A DNA stretch of 64,000 bases. It comes from JALYXI01 sp963795835 (lineage in GTDB: Bacteria > Acidobacteriota > Terriglobia > Bryobacterales > Bryobacteraceae). The notes under the pieces are model-generated. The model was given only the letters and a program-made list of their open reading frames with translations, was not told the DNA's origin and searched no databases. Within the stretch, counting starts at the first letter, position 1. Each line of letters begins with the position of its first letter. A program made the translations under genes and the position numbers. Location of the stretch: the NCBI GenBank assembly GCA_963795835.1, contig CAWCJC010000002.1:124001-188000 (forward strand), written 5' to 3'. Positions 18,037 through 27,110 of this stretch are shown piece by piece.

Positions 18037-19743
18037 ATGCTCTGGAGTAAGCTTTTCATTCCCACCCTGCGCGAAGCGCCGGCTGATGCCGAAGTCGTCA
18101 GCCATAAGTTGCTCTTGCGCGCGGGCTACATTCGTCAGCTTGCCGCGGGCGTCTACAACCACCTGTTTCTCTCCCAACGAACGCTGCTGAAGATCACCAA
18201 GATCGTTCGCGAAGAGATGGACGCCATCGGTGGGCAGGAGATGTTGTTACCGGCGCTGAATCCGGCGGAGTTGTGGCAGGAATCGGGCCGCTGGGGCGTG
18301 ATGGGCCATGACATGTTCCGGCTCAAAGACCGCTTCGAGCGGGATCTGTGCCTCGCCATGACGCACGAGGAAGTGATGACCTCGATTGCGCGCGGAGAAC
18401 TGCGAAGCTATAAACAGCTTCCGCAGATCTGGTACCAGATCCAGACGAAGTTTCGCGATGAGACCCGGCCGAAGAGCGGCCTGATGCGCGTGCGGCAGTT
18501 CATCATGAAGGACTCGTACTCGTTCGATCTTGCGCCGGAAGGCCTGGATGTTTCCTATCGCAAACACTATGAGGCCTACTGCAAGATCTTCAGCCGCTGC
18601 GGACTGTCGTATTTGGCGGTAGAGGCGCATTCGGGCGCAATGGGCGGCAATGAATCCACCGAGTTCATGGTGGCGTCAAGCGCCGGCGAGGACTTCGTCG
18701 TGGTGTGCCCGGAATGTGGTTATGCGGCGAATCTAGAGAAGGCGACCTCCACGCATCAACCCGCCGAGCAGCCCGATCCCGAGGGAGAGTTTGCTCCGGA
18801 AGAGTTTCATACGCCCGGCAAGAAGACCATTGTGGAGGTTTCGGAGTTCACAAAGTTGCCGGCTACTTCACAGATGAAGAGCTTGGTGATGGTGGCGGAT
18901 GAAAAGCCCGTGCTGGTGCTCTTGCGCGGCGATCATCAGGCCAGCGAGACAAAGCTATCGAGCTTTCTGCAGGCTCGGGAGGTTCGCGCCGCGCATCCCC
19001 ATGAAATTCGCGAATGGTTCGGCGCGGACCCTGGTTCGCTCGGACCCGTCGGCATTACTAATATGACAGTAGTGGCGGACCGCGCCCTCGAAGGGCGTCG
19101 CAATATGATCGCGGGCGCAAACAAAGACGATCATCATCTACGGAACGTAACACCCGGTAAAGACTTCCCGGCAAAGTTCGCCGACTTGCGCCAGGTGGAA
19201 GCGGGCGATCTCTGCCCCTCCTGCGGCAAGGGCACACTGGAGCTAAAGAAGACCATCGAGATCGGGCACATCTTTAAGCTTGGCTATAAGTATTCGGAAT
19301 CCATGGGGCTGCGCGTATTGAATCAGGAAGGGGCGGAGATTGCGCCCATCATGGGTTCCTACGGAATCGGTATCGAGCGCATCCTGAGCGCCGCAATCGA
19401 GGAGCATCACGACGACGATGGGATGATGTTACCCGTCGCAATTGCGCCGTTTACCGTGGTGGTGACGCCGGTTAACATTGCCGATGCGGCGCAAAAAGAG
19501 AAGGCCACCGAGATCTACGAATCGTTGAAGGCTTTGGGTATCGATGCGCTGCTCGACGATCGTGAAGAGCGCGCCGGCGTGAAGTTCAAGGATGCCGAGT
19601 TAATTGGAATCCCTTACCGGATTACAGTGGGCAAGAAGCTGGCGCAGGGTCTCGTGGAGTTCGTGAAGCGCCGGGGTAAGACTTCCTTCGATGTGCCGGT
19701 GGACGAGGCCGCATCCGCGGTACAAAGGGCAATCGCGTCTTGA
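18037..19743 (+). CDS. proS: Prolyl-tRNA synthetase, bacterial type with editing domain
   Basis: The 568-residue length and layout fit the bacterial ProS: a class II catalytic core starting MLWSKLFIPTLREAP, then motif 2 (FRDETRPKSGLMRVRQFIMKD). The inserted YbaK-like editing domain lies around residues 240-390, with motif 3 SYGIGIERIL and a C-terminal anticodon-binding domain after it. It charges tRNA-Pro and clears Ala-tRNA-Pro. A GAGAGG Shine-Dalgarno lies upstream of the ATG. Its last codon overlaps the downstream aminotransferase start by 4 bp. Confidence 0.96.
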   Translation: MLWSKLFIPTLREAPADAEVVSHKLLLRAGYIRQLAAGVYNHLFLSQRTLLKITKIVREEMDAIGGQEMLLPALNPAELWQESGRWGVMGHDMFRLKDRFERDLCLAMTHEEVMTSIARGELRSYKQLPQIWYQIQTKFRDETRPKSGLMRVRQFIMKDSYSFDLAPEGLDVSYRKHYEAYCKIFSRCGLSYLAVEAHSGAMGGNESTEFMVASSAGEDFVVVCPECGYAANLEKATSTHQPAEQPDPEGEFAPEEFHTPGKKTIVEVSEFTKLPATSQMKSLVMVADEKPVLVLLRGDHQASETKLSSFLQAREVRAAHPHEIREWFGADPGSLGPVGITNMTVVADRALEGRRNMIAGANKDDHHLRNVTPGKDFPAKFADLRQVEAGDLCPSCGKGTLELKKTIEIGHIFKLGYKYSESMGLRVLNQEGAEIAPIMGSYGIGIERILSAAIEEHHDDDGMMLPVAIAPFTVVVTPVNIADAAQKEKATEIYESLKALGIDALLDDREERAGVKFKDAELIGIPYRITVGKKLAQGLVEFVKRRGKTSFDVPVDEAASAVQRAIAS

Positions 19744-20839
19744 ACTGGACTGCGATACGCGAAGAGTTTCCTGCGCTGAAGCGCTGGACTTATCTCAATA
19801 CAGCGACGTACGGCCAGGTTCCCAGCCGTTCAAAAGCGGCGCTGGACCGGCACTTCGAACATCGCAATGAGCTTGCTTGCTCGGACTTCCTCACCTGGTT
19901 CGATGATATGGACCGCCTGCGGGCATCGGTCGGCAAGATTAGTCGGTTGCGGGCCGGAGGACATCGCCTTCGTGACGAACGCTTCGGTTGGTCTTTCAAC
20001 GCTTTTGGGCCGAATGGACTGGAAGCCGGGCGATCAGATTCTTTCCCTTGAAGGTGATTTTCCGAATCAGTTCTATTACGCAGAGTACCTGGCCACTAAA
20101 GGGTGTCGAGTTAGTGGTCGCCCGTTGCGGCGAACTGCTGGAATGTGTGACGGAGCGGACGCGTCTGGTCGCGATCAGCACGGTGAACTATTCGAACGGC
20201 TATACCGCGCCCGTCCGGGAGATTGGCGAAGTGCTCCGGGAGCGCGGCATTCTCTTCTTTCTCGATGGAACCCAAAGCGTTGGGGCTTTGCAAATCGATC
20301 TTGGCACGGTGCAGCCGGACATGTTTGCGGTGAACGCCTATAAATGGCTGCTCTCGCCGAACGGCGCGGGGTTCCTCTATGTTGCGCCGGGGCTTCGGGC
20401 GAAGCTCGATCCTTCCGTCATTGGCTGGCGTAGCGATAAGAACTGGCGGTCTGTCAACGCGCTCCACAATGGTGCTCCCCGGTTCGCGGAATCCGCCGAA
20501 AAGTATGAGGCAGGAATGCTGGATTTCGCGGCGCTGTACGCGATGGCCGATACAATCGACATGATGCTTGAAATCGGCACCGGCATCATCGAAGCCAGAG
20601 TGCTCGAATTGGGCCAGTGTGTGCGCGAGATTGTGCAACGCAAAGGAGCAAGCGTGCTTTACGAGGGCTCGCCCATTGTCTCGGCAGCCTTCGCGGATGC
20701 TCCCGCGATTGCGGCTCGGCTGAAGGAACAGGGGATCATCACTGCGGCACGGCACGGACGGCTGCGTATTTCGCCTCACTTCTACAACAACGAAGCGGAC
20801 TTGGATCACTTTGCCGATGTGCTTGGACGAGTTTTATGA
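19740..20839 (+). pseudogene. Class V aminotransferase (PLP-dependent), two +1 frameshifts
   Basis: Three frames join into one protein of about 365 residues. Frame one gives MNWTAIREEFPALKRWTYLNTATYGQVP. Frame two gives LVGCGPEDIAFVTNASVGLSTLL. Frame three gives VNYSNGYTAPVREI, the PLP-lysine region FAVNAYKWLLSPNGAGFLY, and the C-terminal domain. The shifts lie near 19935-19941 (one extra A restores VGKIVGCGPED) and in GGG at 20101-20103 (one extra G restores KGVELVVARCGE). The family includes cysteine desulfurase-like and kynureninase-like enzymes; the reaction cannot be named. It overlaps proS by 4 bp and the next gene by ATGA, which suggests a functional operon and an indel artefact rather than a decayed gene. 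Confidence 0.82.
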
Positions 20840-21213
20840 GCTTTCTCGATAATCTCGAAAATAGCCTGAAAGCGCTCGAAGGGCGCGATCAGAGCGGTCC
20901 GGAAGACCGGCGTCAAAGGGACAAAGATCGCGTCGCCGCTCTCGAAGCAGCGCCCTGGGCGGAGAAGCTCAAGACGGGACCCTGGACGGCGGAACTGATG
21001 AAACAGGCCGCGCGCCTGGGCCATGAGCGTCGGACCAAGATCTTCATCGCATGGCTGGGTTCCTCGCTGAAGTTGGAGGCGAAGGAACGCAGACTCGATC
21101 TCAGGCCCACGCCCACGGGAATCGAAGCGTGGTATCGCGATCCGGAACGCCATGAGACTGTCGACCTAGACGGAAGCGCCGAACAGTTCCTGCGAAACTG
21201 GCTGGACCGCTAG
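20836..21213 (+). CDS. Small conserved-looking protein, unknown function
   Basis: I chose ATG 20836, which overlaps the TGA of the aminotransferase (ATGA). This gives 125 residues starting MSFLDNLENSLKALEGRD, although the frame is open further upstream. The protein is soluble and highly charged, with a helical N-terminus and a C-terminal block ending AEQFLRNWLDR. I do not recognise the family. Translational coupling to the aminotransferase suggests a related role. Its stop codon shares a CTAG tetranucleotide with the convergent DUF4126 gene. Confidence 0.65.
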   Translation: MSFLDNLENSLKALEGRDQSGPEDRRQRDKDRVAALEAAPWAEKLKTGPWTAELMKQAARLGHERRTKIFIAWLGSSLKLEAKERRLDLRPTPTGIEAWYRDPERHETVDLDGSAEQFLRNWLDR

Positions 21214-21689
21214 ATCGCTTGGTGACGCAGAGCGACCGTACCCACGCCGACTGCCACGGCATCTTCCGCCAGGGCTACTAAGAGATCGGGAGCGTCTAAG
21301 TTTTGCGTTAGGCTTCGGCGCACAAGGTAGCCGGCGAACGCACCTGCAACCGCGGCAAACGCACCAACGAGGATGCCAGGAAGCAGTTCTTTCTTGCGCG
21401 CTGCGCAGAGCGCCGCTCCAACCAACGCGCCCGAAGCCGCGCGCGCAATCAACGGGCCCGGTGACGTCCGGTCGGGCGTGAAGGGGAGCTTATCGGCGAT
21501 CAGTTCCAATACAGCCGCACCTGTGGCGATGTCGGCGGTAAGCTGCGTGGAGAGGAACTCCAATTGCGTCCCTTCCAGCTCGATCGAGCCTGTTCTAACT
21601 GCCTGGCTCAACAGCGCCGGAGCCATCATGCTCCGCAATCCCGCGACTGCCCCGAGTGCGGCCGCGCCTTTCAATGTATCGGTATTCAT
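21210..21689 (-). CDS. DUF4126-like membrane protein, paralogue 1
   Basis: The preferred start is ATG 21689 (MNTDTLKGAAALGAVAGLRSMMAPALLS), giving 159 residues; an upstream extension to 21725 would overlap the neighbour. The G-L-R-S-M-x-x-P motif, a second hydrophobic hairpin (AARAASGALVGAALC-like), and the LVRRSLTQ region fit DUF4126-type small membrane proteins of unknown function. It lies 10 bp downstream of a second gene of the same type on the same strand. Confidence 0.7.
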   Translation of the reverse strand: MNTDTLKGAAALGAVAGLRSMMAPALLSQAVRTGSIELEGTQLEFLSTQLTADIATGAAVLELIADKLPFTPDRTSPGPLIARAASGALVGAALCAARKKELLPGILVGAFAAVAGAFAGYLVRRSLTQNLDAPDLLVALAEDAVAVGVGTVALRHQAI

Positions 21690-21699
21690 CGCTATTAGA

Positions 21700-22287
21700 T
21701 TAGCGTGACCAGAGCGTGCGCACACGCTTCGGAATTCGGCGGATCGCTTGTATGATGGTCCGAATCAAAAGGGCGAGAAGAACTACAAGGCAGACGAGAA
21801 TTGGCAGAGCGATCCAGGGATGCTGCCACGCTAAGGTCACCAGGGCTACGACACCGATATCCTCACCAATGCTGATCAGGGAATGCGTGACGGGATCGGG
21901 CACGGTGTGCGCTGCGAGGCGAGCGCCCATCTTTGCGGAATGTGTACCCAGCGCCACGGTTCCGCTGAACAACGTGGCAGCGATGCGAGCTTCGGGGCTG
22001 AGATGACTGGTGGCTTGCGCTGCCAGAAGAGCCGCGCCGAGTGGGCGGATGAACGTGTGGAAACCATCCCAGATCGGGGTGAAGAACGGAATCTTGTCCG
22101 CAACGAATTCGGCCGCGTACATGACTCCGGCGACGACCAGGACCCAGGTATGCGCTAAAACGTGCAATTCATCCGGCAGGCCGGTGAGCCATCCGAAACG
22201 GATGGAAAGGCCGACAGTCAGGATTGTGGCGTACAAGTTGATTCCGGAACCTACGGCGAGCGCAAGAAGTCCGGAGAGAGTGGGCAT
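21700..22287 (-). CDS. DUF4126-like membrane protein, paralogue 2
   Basis: I chose ATG 22287, two bases after the recJ stop, giving 195 residues; the frame is open to 22377 inside recJ. The protein starts MPTLSGLLALAVGSGINLYATI and continues with several hydrophobic segments and EFVADKIPFFTPIWDGFHTFIRP, characteristic of DUF4126. It ends in a basic tail (RRIPKRVRTLWSR). Its function is unknown. Two related genes in tandem behind recJ suggest duplication, and they probably share the recJ transcript. Confidence 0.75.
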   Translation of the reverse strand: MPTLSGLLALAVGSGINLYATILTVGLSIRFGWLTGLPDELHVLAHTWVLVVAGVMYAAEFVADKIPFFTPIWDGFHTFIRPLGAALLAAQATSHLSPEARIAATLFSGTVALGTHSAKMGARLAAHTVPDPVTHSLISIGEDIGVVALVTLAWQHPWIALPILVCLVVLLALLIRTIIQAIRRIPKRVRTLWSR

Positions 22288-22289
22288 GG

Positions 22290-24032
22290 TTAATGGGCGG
22301 GACGGAAATCGCGGAGGGTGGGTGACCAGCGGTCGTAATATCGGTCTTCTTCCAGCGTAAACGCAAGGTCGACGCACGCGCCCAAGGGGAGTTCGCCCGC
22401 GCGTTCGGCGAAGTTGAAGCCTTTGAACCAGAAGGTACGGCCGCCTTGGCGGAGAGGGACGCGGATATGCTTCTCTTTCATAAACGTGATCGGGCCGGCG
22501 ACTTCGGCTCCCAGGGCCGCGAAGACCGGGGCAGGGTTGCTATGGCCGAACGGTTCGAGCGCTTCCAAACCTGCAAAGAGCGTATCGTTGAGTTCGGGGA
22601 CGGAGGCGAGCGCATCGATTTCGATCGCGGGACGAAGGTGGTCCGGCGTGAGTTGGCCGCGCGCGTGGGTGTTGAAGCGGGTTCGAAACTCTTCGACGGA
22701 GTGGGCGGGCAGCGTGAGGCCAGCAGCGTGGCTGTGGCCGCCGTACTTCGAGAACAGTTCTGGCATTGCGTCCAGCGCATCGAGCAGGTGGAAGCCTGCA
22801 ATGCTTCGGCCGGAGCCGGTGGCTTTACCGTCCTCTTCACTGAGCACGAATACGGGACGATGGAAGCGCTCCACCAGACGGCTCGCCACGATGCCCAGCA
22901 CGCCGCGATGCCAGCCTGCGGCGGAGAATACAAGCGCGAAACAGTCTTCGCTGAGAGGGGTGGCAACGCATTGCTCCAGGATGGCGTTGGTCACGGAAGC
23001 TTCTTCGGCCTGTCGCGCGGTGTTGTGTTCGTGCAACTGCGCGGCAATCGCTTGTGCCCGCGAAACATCCTGAGTGAGGAACAGCTCAACGGCATCGTTT
23101 GCGCTTGCCATTCGTCCGGCTGCGTTAATGCGCGGCCCAATTTGAAAACCGATCTGGCGGGCGGAGGGGGCTTCGCCAGGAGTCATTCCGGAAACCGCAA
23201 AGAGCGCTTGTAGACCAGGGCTCCGCAGATCCTTCAACGCCGCGAGACCATGCTTCACCATGGCGCGATTTTCACCTGTAAGCGGAACCACGTCCGCCAC
23301 CGTACCGATTGCCGCCATCTTGAGGAACGAAGACAGCACCCGGTTCAGCTTCGCCTCCGGCCAACCAAGCGAACCGAGCAGCGCTTCCACTAGTTTGTAT
23401 GCCACTCCCACACCACAGAGATTCTTGTTGGGGTACGCGCATCCAGGGCGATTGGGGTTCAGGACGGCGATGGCGGGTGGAATCGCGGTATCAGGCAGAT
23501 GGTGGTCGGTAATAATGACGTCAATTCCGAGTTCCGCTGCGCGCGCAACTACGGCCGTGGCGCGTATTCCGGTATCCACGCTGATCATCAGCTTGACCCC
23601 ATCGCGGGCGCAATCCTCCACGGCATTGACGGAGATGCCATAGCCTTCTTTCAGACGATTCGGGATGTGGAAGCTTGCATGTCCACCGGCGAGCTCGATG
23701 GCCGTCTTCAGGATCGCTGTGGAAGTCGTGCCGTCGACATCATAATCGCCGTGGATGCGGATTCGTTCCCGATCCTGGATTGCGCGTCGCAAGCGTGCGA
23801 GCGCTTGATCCATCCCGAGCAGAAGGTGCGGCGAGTGAAGATGGGCGAGAGCTGGATTCAAGAACCGGCGGGCGGCCCCGGCTTCCCCGAAGCCGCGGCT
23901 TATGAGCAGCCGGGCGATAGCGGGCGCAATACCTAACTCGCGCGCCAGAGCGTCGGCCCCGGCGTGTTCCGCCGGCATTACCCAGCGGCGTTCAATTGTT
24001 GGAATAGAACCCGCCCATTCCGGATTCGTCAT
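22290..24032 (-). CDS. recJ: Single-stranded-DNA-specific 5'-3' exonuclease RecJ
   Basis: The 580-residue protein contains the DHH-family motifs: motif I DYDVDGTTS near residue 96, motif II around ISVDTGI, motif III TDHHLPD, and later GGHSHAAGLTL in the DHHA1 domain. A C-terminal OB-like segment follows. RecJ degrades single-stranded DNA 5' to 3' in mismatch repair, base excision repair and recombination. Its start overlaps the 3' end of the upstream unknown gene by 41 bp, so the two are co-expressed. Confidence 0.93.
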   Translation of the reverse strand: MTNPEWAGSIPTIERRWVMPAEHAGADALARELGIAPAIARLLISRGFGEAGAARRFLNPALAHLHSPHLLLGMDQALARLRRAIQDRERIRIHGDYDVDGTTSTAILKTAIELAGGHASFHIPNRLKEGYGISVNAVEDCARDGVKLMISVDTGIRATAVVARAAELGIDVIITDHHLPDTAIPPAIAVLNPNRPGCAYPNKNLCGVGVAYKLVEALLGSLGWPEAKLNRVLSSFLKMAAIGTVADVVPLTGENRAMVKHGLAALKDLRSPGLQALFAVSGMTPGEAPSARQIGFQIGPRINAAGRMASANDAVELFLTQDVSRAQAIAAQLHEHNTARQAEEASVTNAILEQCVATPLSEDCFALVFSAAGWHRGVLGIVASRLVERFHRPVFVLSEEDGKATGSGRSIAGFHLLDALDAMPELFSKYGGHSHAAGLTLPAHSVEEFRTRFNTHARGQLTPDHLRPAIEIDALASVPELNDTLFAGLEALEPFGHSNPAPVFAALGAEVAGPITFMKEKHIRVPLRQGGRTFWFKGFNFAERAGELPLGACVDLAFTLEEDRYYDRWSPTLRDFRPAH

Positions 24033-24486
24033 CTTCGGTGGTGGAGGGCATCAGCGCGGTGAGCTCTTCGGTAAGCTCCATAAACTCCTCATACCAATCG
24101 GAAGCGACCTCGTAAATATAAAGCCGGGCGTTGTGATCGAAACCGATTTCTATGGCGCAGGTGGTGCCATCGTGAACGCGGAACTCGCGAAGCCGTCGCT
24201 CGTATTCGCGGCGGTCTTCGCGGGTGAGGTCGCAGTCTTCCAGTTCTTCGATCTGCGTATCGATTTCCTCGGCGGCGTCGAATTGTGTGGAGGCAAACAG
24301 AATCAGGTTTGCATTCACCTTCTTGGCAGTCTCGAGAAACATGCGGTAATCAGGATAAGCGTCAGTGTCCCAGCCAACCATCGACAGGCCTTCGAGCCCG
24401 CCCGCGTAGCTTCGAAATACCGCGAATCCGGATGCTTCCAGAAATTCCAGGATTTCACGTTTGAGAGAGTCGAGATCGATGTCCAC
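23992..24486 (-). CDS. Acidic soluble protein of unknown function, upstream of recJ
   Basis: The 164 residues (MDIDLDSLKREILEFLEAS at the start) are strongly acidic, with many Asp and Glu and a short run EEIDTQIEELEDCDLTRED. No membrane segment or known motif is visible. The C-terminus (DDESGMGGFYSNN) overlaps recJ by 41 bp in another frame. I do not recognise the family. The context suggests only co-expression with recJ. Confidence 0.65.
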   Translation of the reverse strand: MDIDLDSLKREILEFLEASGFAVFRSYAGGLEGLSMVGWDTDAYPDYRMFLETAKKVNANLILFASTQFDAAEEIDTQIEELEDCDLTREDRREYERRLREFRVHDGTTCAIEIGFDHNARLYIYEVASDWYEEFMELTEELTALMPSTTEDDESGMGGFYSNN

Positions 24487-24542
24487 GGCCTAAGAATATC
24501 ACTGGTATTGACGACGCATGATCCAATCATCATTCTGTATTC

Positions 24543-24572
24543 TTGATATCGGCGACTATCCTGATGTAGGAT
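24543..24572 (+). promoter_or_regulatory. Putative promoter with operator palindrome for the VapBC-like module
   Basis: TTGATA (24543-24548) and TAGGAT (24567-24572) are 18 bp apart. The -10 overlaps a short inverted repeat, ATCCT-GATGT-AGGAT (24558-24572). Antitoxins of this class usually repress their own promoter at such palindromes, so this is a candidate operator. Confidence 0.35.
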
Positions 24573-24590
24573 CTGGTTTGGGGGTCGACT

Positions 24591-24815
24591 GTGTCCCGGA
24601 CGATTATTAGTCTCGACGAGGGTGATAAGGCATGGCTGGACGAAGAAGCCAGGCGTATCGGGAAGCCCATGACGGAGGTCGTTCGAATCGCAATTCGTTT
24701 CCTGCGTGATGACCGGCAGCGCGCTCTCCAAGGCTTGCTGGAGGCAACCAGTGGGACCTGGAACGAAGGGGACGGGTTAGAGTATCAGAGGCGCGTGCGC
24801 TCTGAGTGGGAGTGA
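24591..24815 (+). CDS. Ribbon-helix-helix antitoxin-like protein
   Basis: The 74-residue product from a GTG start (MSRTIISLDEGDKAWLDEEA) has the beta-strand plus two-helix pattern of a ribbon-helix-helix repressor (TIISLDEGDKAWLDEEARRIGKPMTEVVRIAIRFLR). A C-terminal tail follows that could bind the toxin. It overlaps the downstream PIN-domain gene by 10 bp, a typical VapB-VapC arrangement. Expected role: neutralise the toxin and repress the operon. Confidence 0.75.
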   Translation: MSRTIISLDEGDKAWLDEEARRIGKPMTEVVRIAIRFLRDDRQRALQGLLEATSGTWNEGDGLEYQRRVRSEWE

Positions 24816-25174
24816 AATATCTGCTGGATTCGGTGATCCTGATTGATCACCTGAACGGAATCCAAGCCGCCACGGATTATATTTTCAAAGTTCACACCTA
24901 CTGTGCAATTTCCATGGTGACGCGGGCCGAGGTGTTGGTGCCCTACGAACCATCAGATGTGGCGCAAGTACTTCGGTTGCTGGACTCCTTTGTTTCTTTG
25001 CCGATCGACGGAACAGTGGCAGATAGGGCTGCCACACTGAGACGGTTGCATAAATGGAAATTGCCGGATGCGTTTCAGGCGGCGTTGGCGGAAGTACATG
25101 GAATCAAGCTGGTAACGCGAAATAGAGAAGATTTCCCGTCTAAAGAATTTGACTTTGTTGTTGAACCTTACTAG
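24806..25174 (+). CDS. PIN-domain ribonuclease toxin, VapC-like
   Basis: The 122 residues show the PIN pattern YLLDSVILIDHLNG with Asp8, Glu42 (TRAEVLV), Asp88 (LPDAFQAALA) and Asp109 (TRNREDF), giving the four acidic metal ligands. VapC toxins cleave specific tRNAs or rRNA when free of antitoxin. The start is GTG 24806 or GTG 24812, both overlapping the antitoxin. The stop shares CTAG with the convergent moaA stop. Confidence 0.82.
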   Translation: MGVKYLLDSVILIDHLNGIQAATDYIFKVHTYCAISMVTRAEVLVPYEPSDVAQVLRLLDSFVSLPIDGTVADRAATLRRLHKWKLPDAFQAALAEVHGIKLVTRNREDFPSKEFDFVVEPY

Positions 25175-26163
25175 CCGCCAATAGAATACATGGGGCGCGG
25201 GGGCGGAACAAACTGGGCAGTGTTGATTTGGTGGCCTAACCACTTCTCCCGTGTAGTTTGGCGCAGAGCGGCCGCGATTGATTCGTCGGGTGATCCGTTG
25301 CGCAGAAGCGCTTTGATATCAGTTTCTTCGATAGCGAACAGGCAATAGCGAATTTTGCCATCCGAAGTGAGCCGTAGCCGGTTGCAATTTAGACAGAACG
25401 GTTTCGTGACTGAGGCAATCACACCCACGCGCCCGGAACCATCGGCGTAGCGGTATTCCGTGGCCGGAGCGCGCGGATCGGCATCGGGAACTTCCACCAA
25501 CTCACCAATTTCGGCCCGGATGCGATTGAGGATCTCATCGGCGGAGAGCACCTTGGTGCGATCCCACAGGTGTTGAGCATCCAGCGGCATGAACTCAATA
25601 AATCGAGCTTCCATGCCGCGTTCGCGGCAGAAGCGCGCGATGGGGATGATGTCCGGCTCGTTTAGATTCTTGACGGCAACCGCATTGAGCTTGATGTTCT
25701 TAAATCCGGCGTCGCTGGCGGTTTTGATACCTTCGAGTACTCTTCCCAAGTCATCGCGGCGTGTCATCTGCAGGAAGCGCTCCCGATCAAGCGTATCGAG
25801 ATGAATGTTGAGGCGGCGCAGACCGGCATCGTAGAGCGCACGGGCATGTTGCGCAAGGAGCACGGCATTGGTGGTGAGCGCCAGGTCATGAATGCCGGGA
25901 ATCGCGAGCAGTTTACTGATTAAGACCGGCAGACCTTGACGCACCAGCGGTTCACCGCCAGTCAGGCGCAACTTCGTTACTCCATTGGCCGCGGCCACGC
26001 GAGCCACGCGCTCAATTTCTTCAAAGGTAAGGATCTCTTCGCGCGCCTGAAACTTCACTCCTTCTTCCGGCATGCAGTAGAAACAGCGAATGTTGCAGCG
26101 GTCGGTTACGCTGATGCGCAAGCTGTCGTGCAGGCGGCCGAAGGTGTCGCGAAGTTCCGTCAC
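25171..26163 (-). CDS. moaA: GTP 3',8-cyclase MoaA
   Basis: This radical SAM enzyme performs the first step of molybdopterin synthesis. The N-terminal cluster motif is CNIRCFYC (Cys23, 27, 30), followed by the LRLTGGEPLVRQG motif. The C-terminal cluster is seen in FCLNCNRLRLTSDGKIRYC, and the protein ends in Gly-Gly, the conserved tail of MoaA. The 330-residue length is typical. It overlaps nadA by 4 bp (ATGA), so the two iron-sulfur enzyme genes form an operon. It supplies the cofactor that MsrP needs. Confidence 0.95.
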   Translation of the reverse strand: MTELRDTFGRLHDSLRISVTDRCNIRCFYCMPEEGVKFQAREEILTFEEIERVARVAAANGVTKLRLTGGEPLVRQGLPVLISKLLAIPGIHDLALTTNAVLLAQHARALYDAGLRRLNIHLDTLDRERFLQMTRRDDLGRVLEGIKTASDAGFKNIKLNAVAVKNLNEPDIIPIARFCRERGMEARFIEFMPLDAQHLWDRTKVLSADEILNRIRAEIGELVEVPDADPRAPATEYRYADGSGRVGVIASVTKPFCLNCNRLRLTSDGKIRYCLFAIEETDIKALLRNGSPDESIAAALRQTTREKWLGHQINTAQFVPPPRPMYSIGG

Positions 26164-27086
26164 AGCGCCAGCATTCTATCAATCGGCAGCAGAGCTCGTT
26201 GCATCAGGTCGGCTGGCATCTCGACGCGGGGCTGAAGATTCACAAGACAGTCGCGTAATTTTTCCAACGTGTTCAGGCGCATGTAGGGGCACTCGCTGCA
26301 GTTGCAATTTTCATTCGCGACGAAATAAAATCGCTTTCCGGGTGCGAACTTCTGCATTGAGAATTTCACACCGCTTTCGGTCATAACGATAAACTCGCGC
26401 GCGGGATTGCGGACGCAATAATCGATCAGTGCTGATGTCGAGCCGATAAACTCTGCGTGTTTGAGCACGGGTTCTGGACACTCGGGATGCGCAATCACGA
26501 CGGCTTCTGGATGTTCCCGCATGGCATCCAGCAGACGGCGTTCCGGGAATGTGGCATGAACGATGCAGGCACCCTGCCAGATTTTCATATTCGCCCGACC
26601 GCTTTGCTTCTGAACATAAGCGCCCAAATTGCGGTCCGGCAGAAACAAAACCATCTTTTCGGCGGGAATGGAATTGACCACATCCACTGCGTTGCGCGAG
26701 GTGCAGATGATGTCGCTTTCCGCCTTCACGTCGGCGGAAGTGTTGATGTAACTCACGATGACGTGGTCGGGATTCCGCCGGCGGTATTCGCGAATGGGTT
26801 CCACCGGGCAGCTTTCCACCAGACTGCAGGAGGCGGCCTTATCAGGGACAACAACGATGCGGTCCGGATTCAGGATCTTCGCGGTCTCAGCCATGAACCA
26901 AACACCGCAGAATGCGATTACGTCGCCTTGGAAGGAGCGGGCTTTGCGGGCAAGCTCGAGCGAATCGCCAACGGAATCGGCGAGCTCCTGGATTTCAGCC
27001 TCCTGATAATGATGCGCCAGGAGAATCGCGCGCCGGTCGCGCTTCAGGTCCAGGATCTCTTCGGCTATGGTCTGAGTTGCTAACAT
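26160..27086 (-). CDS. nadA: Quinolinate synthase A
   Basis: NadA makes quinolinate from iminoaspartate and dihydroxyacetone phosphate in NAD synthesis. The 308 residues contain ILLAHHYQEAEIQELAD near the N-terminus, the FCGVWFMAETAKIL segment with a cluster cysteine (Cys60), IAHPECPEPV, and a C-terminal CNCSECPYM block holding the last cluster cysteine. These are the conserved iron-sulfur ligands. It is first in the nadA-moaA operon and divergent from the radical SAM selenoprotein gene, with only 24 bp between them. Confidence 0.95.
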   Translation of the reverse strand: MLATQTIAEEILDLKRDRRAILLAHHYQEAEIQELADSVGDSLELARKARSFQGDVIAFCGVWFMAETAKILNPDRIVVVPDKAASCSLVESCPVEPIREYRRRNPDHVIVSYINTSADVKAESDIICTSRNAVDVVNSIPAEKMVLFLPDRNLGAYVQKQSGRANMKIWQGACIVHATFPERRLLDAMREHPEAVVIAHPECPEPVLKHAEFIGSTSALIDYCVRNPAREFIVMTESGVKFSMQKFAPGKRFYFVANENCNCSECPYMRLNTLEKLRDCLVNLQPRVEMPADLMQRALLPIDRMLAL

Positions 27087-27110
27087 TATTACTACCCCTC
27101 TATTCTACCT

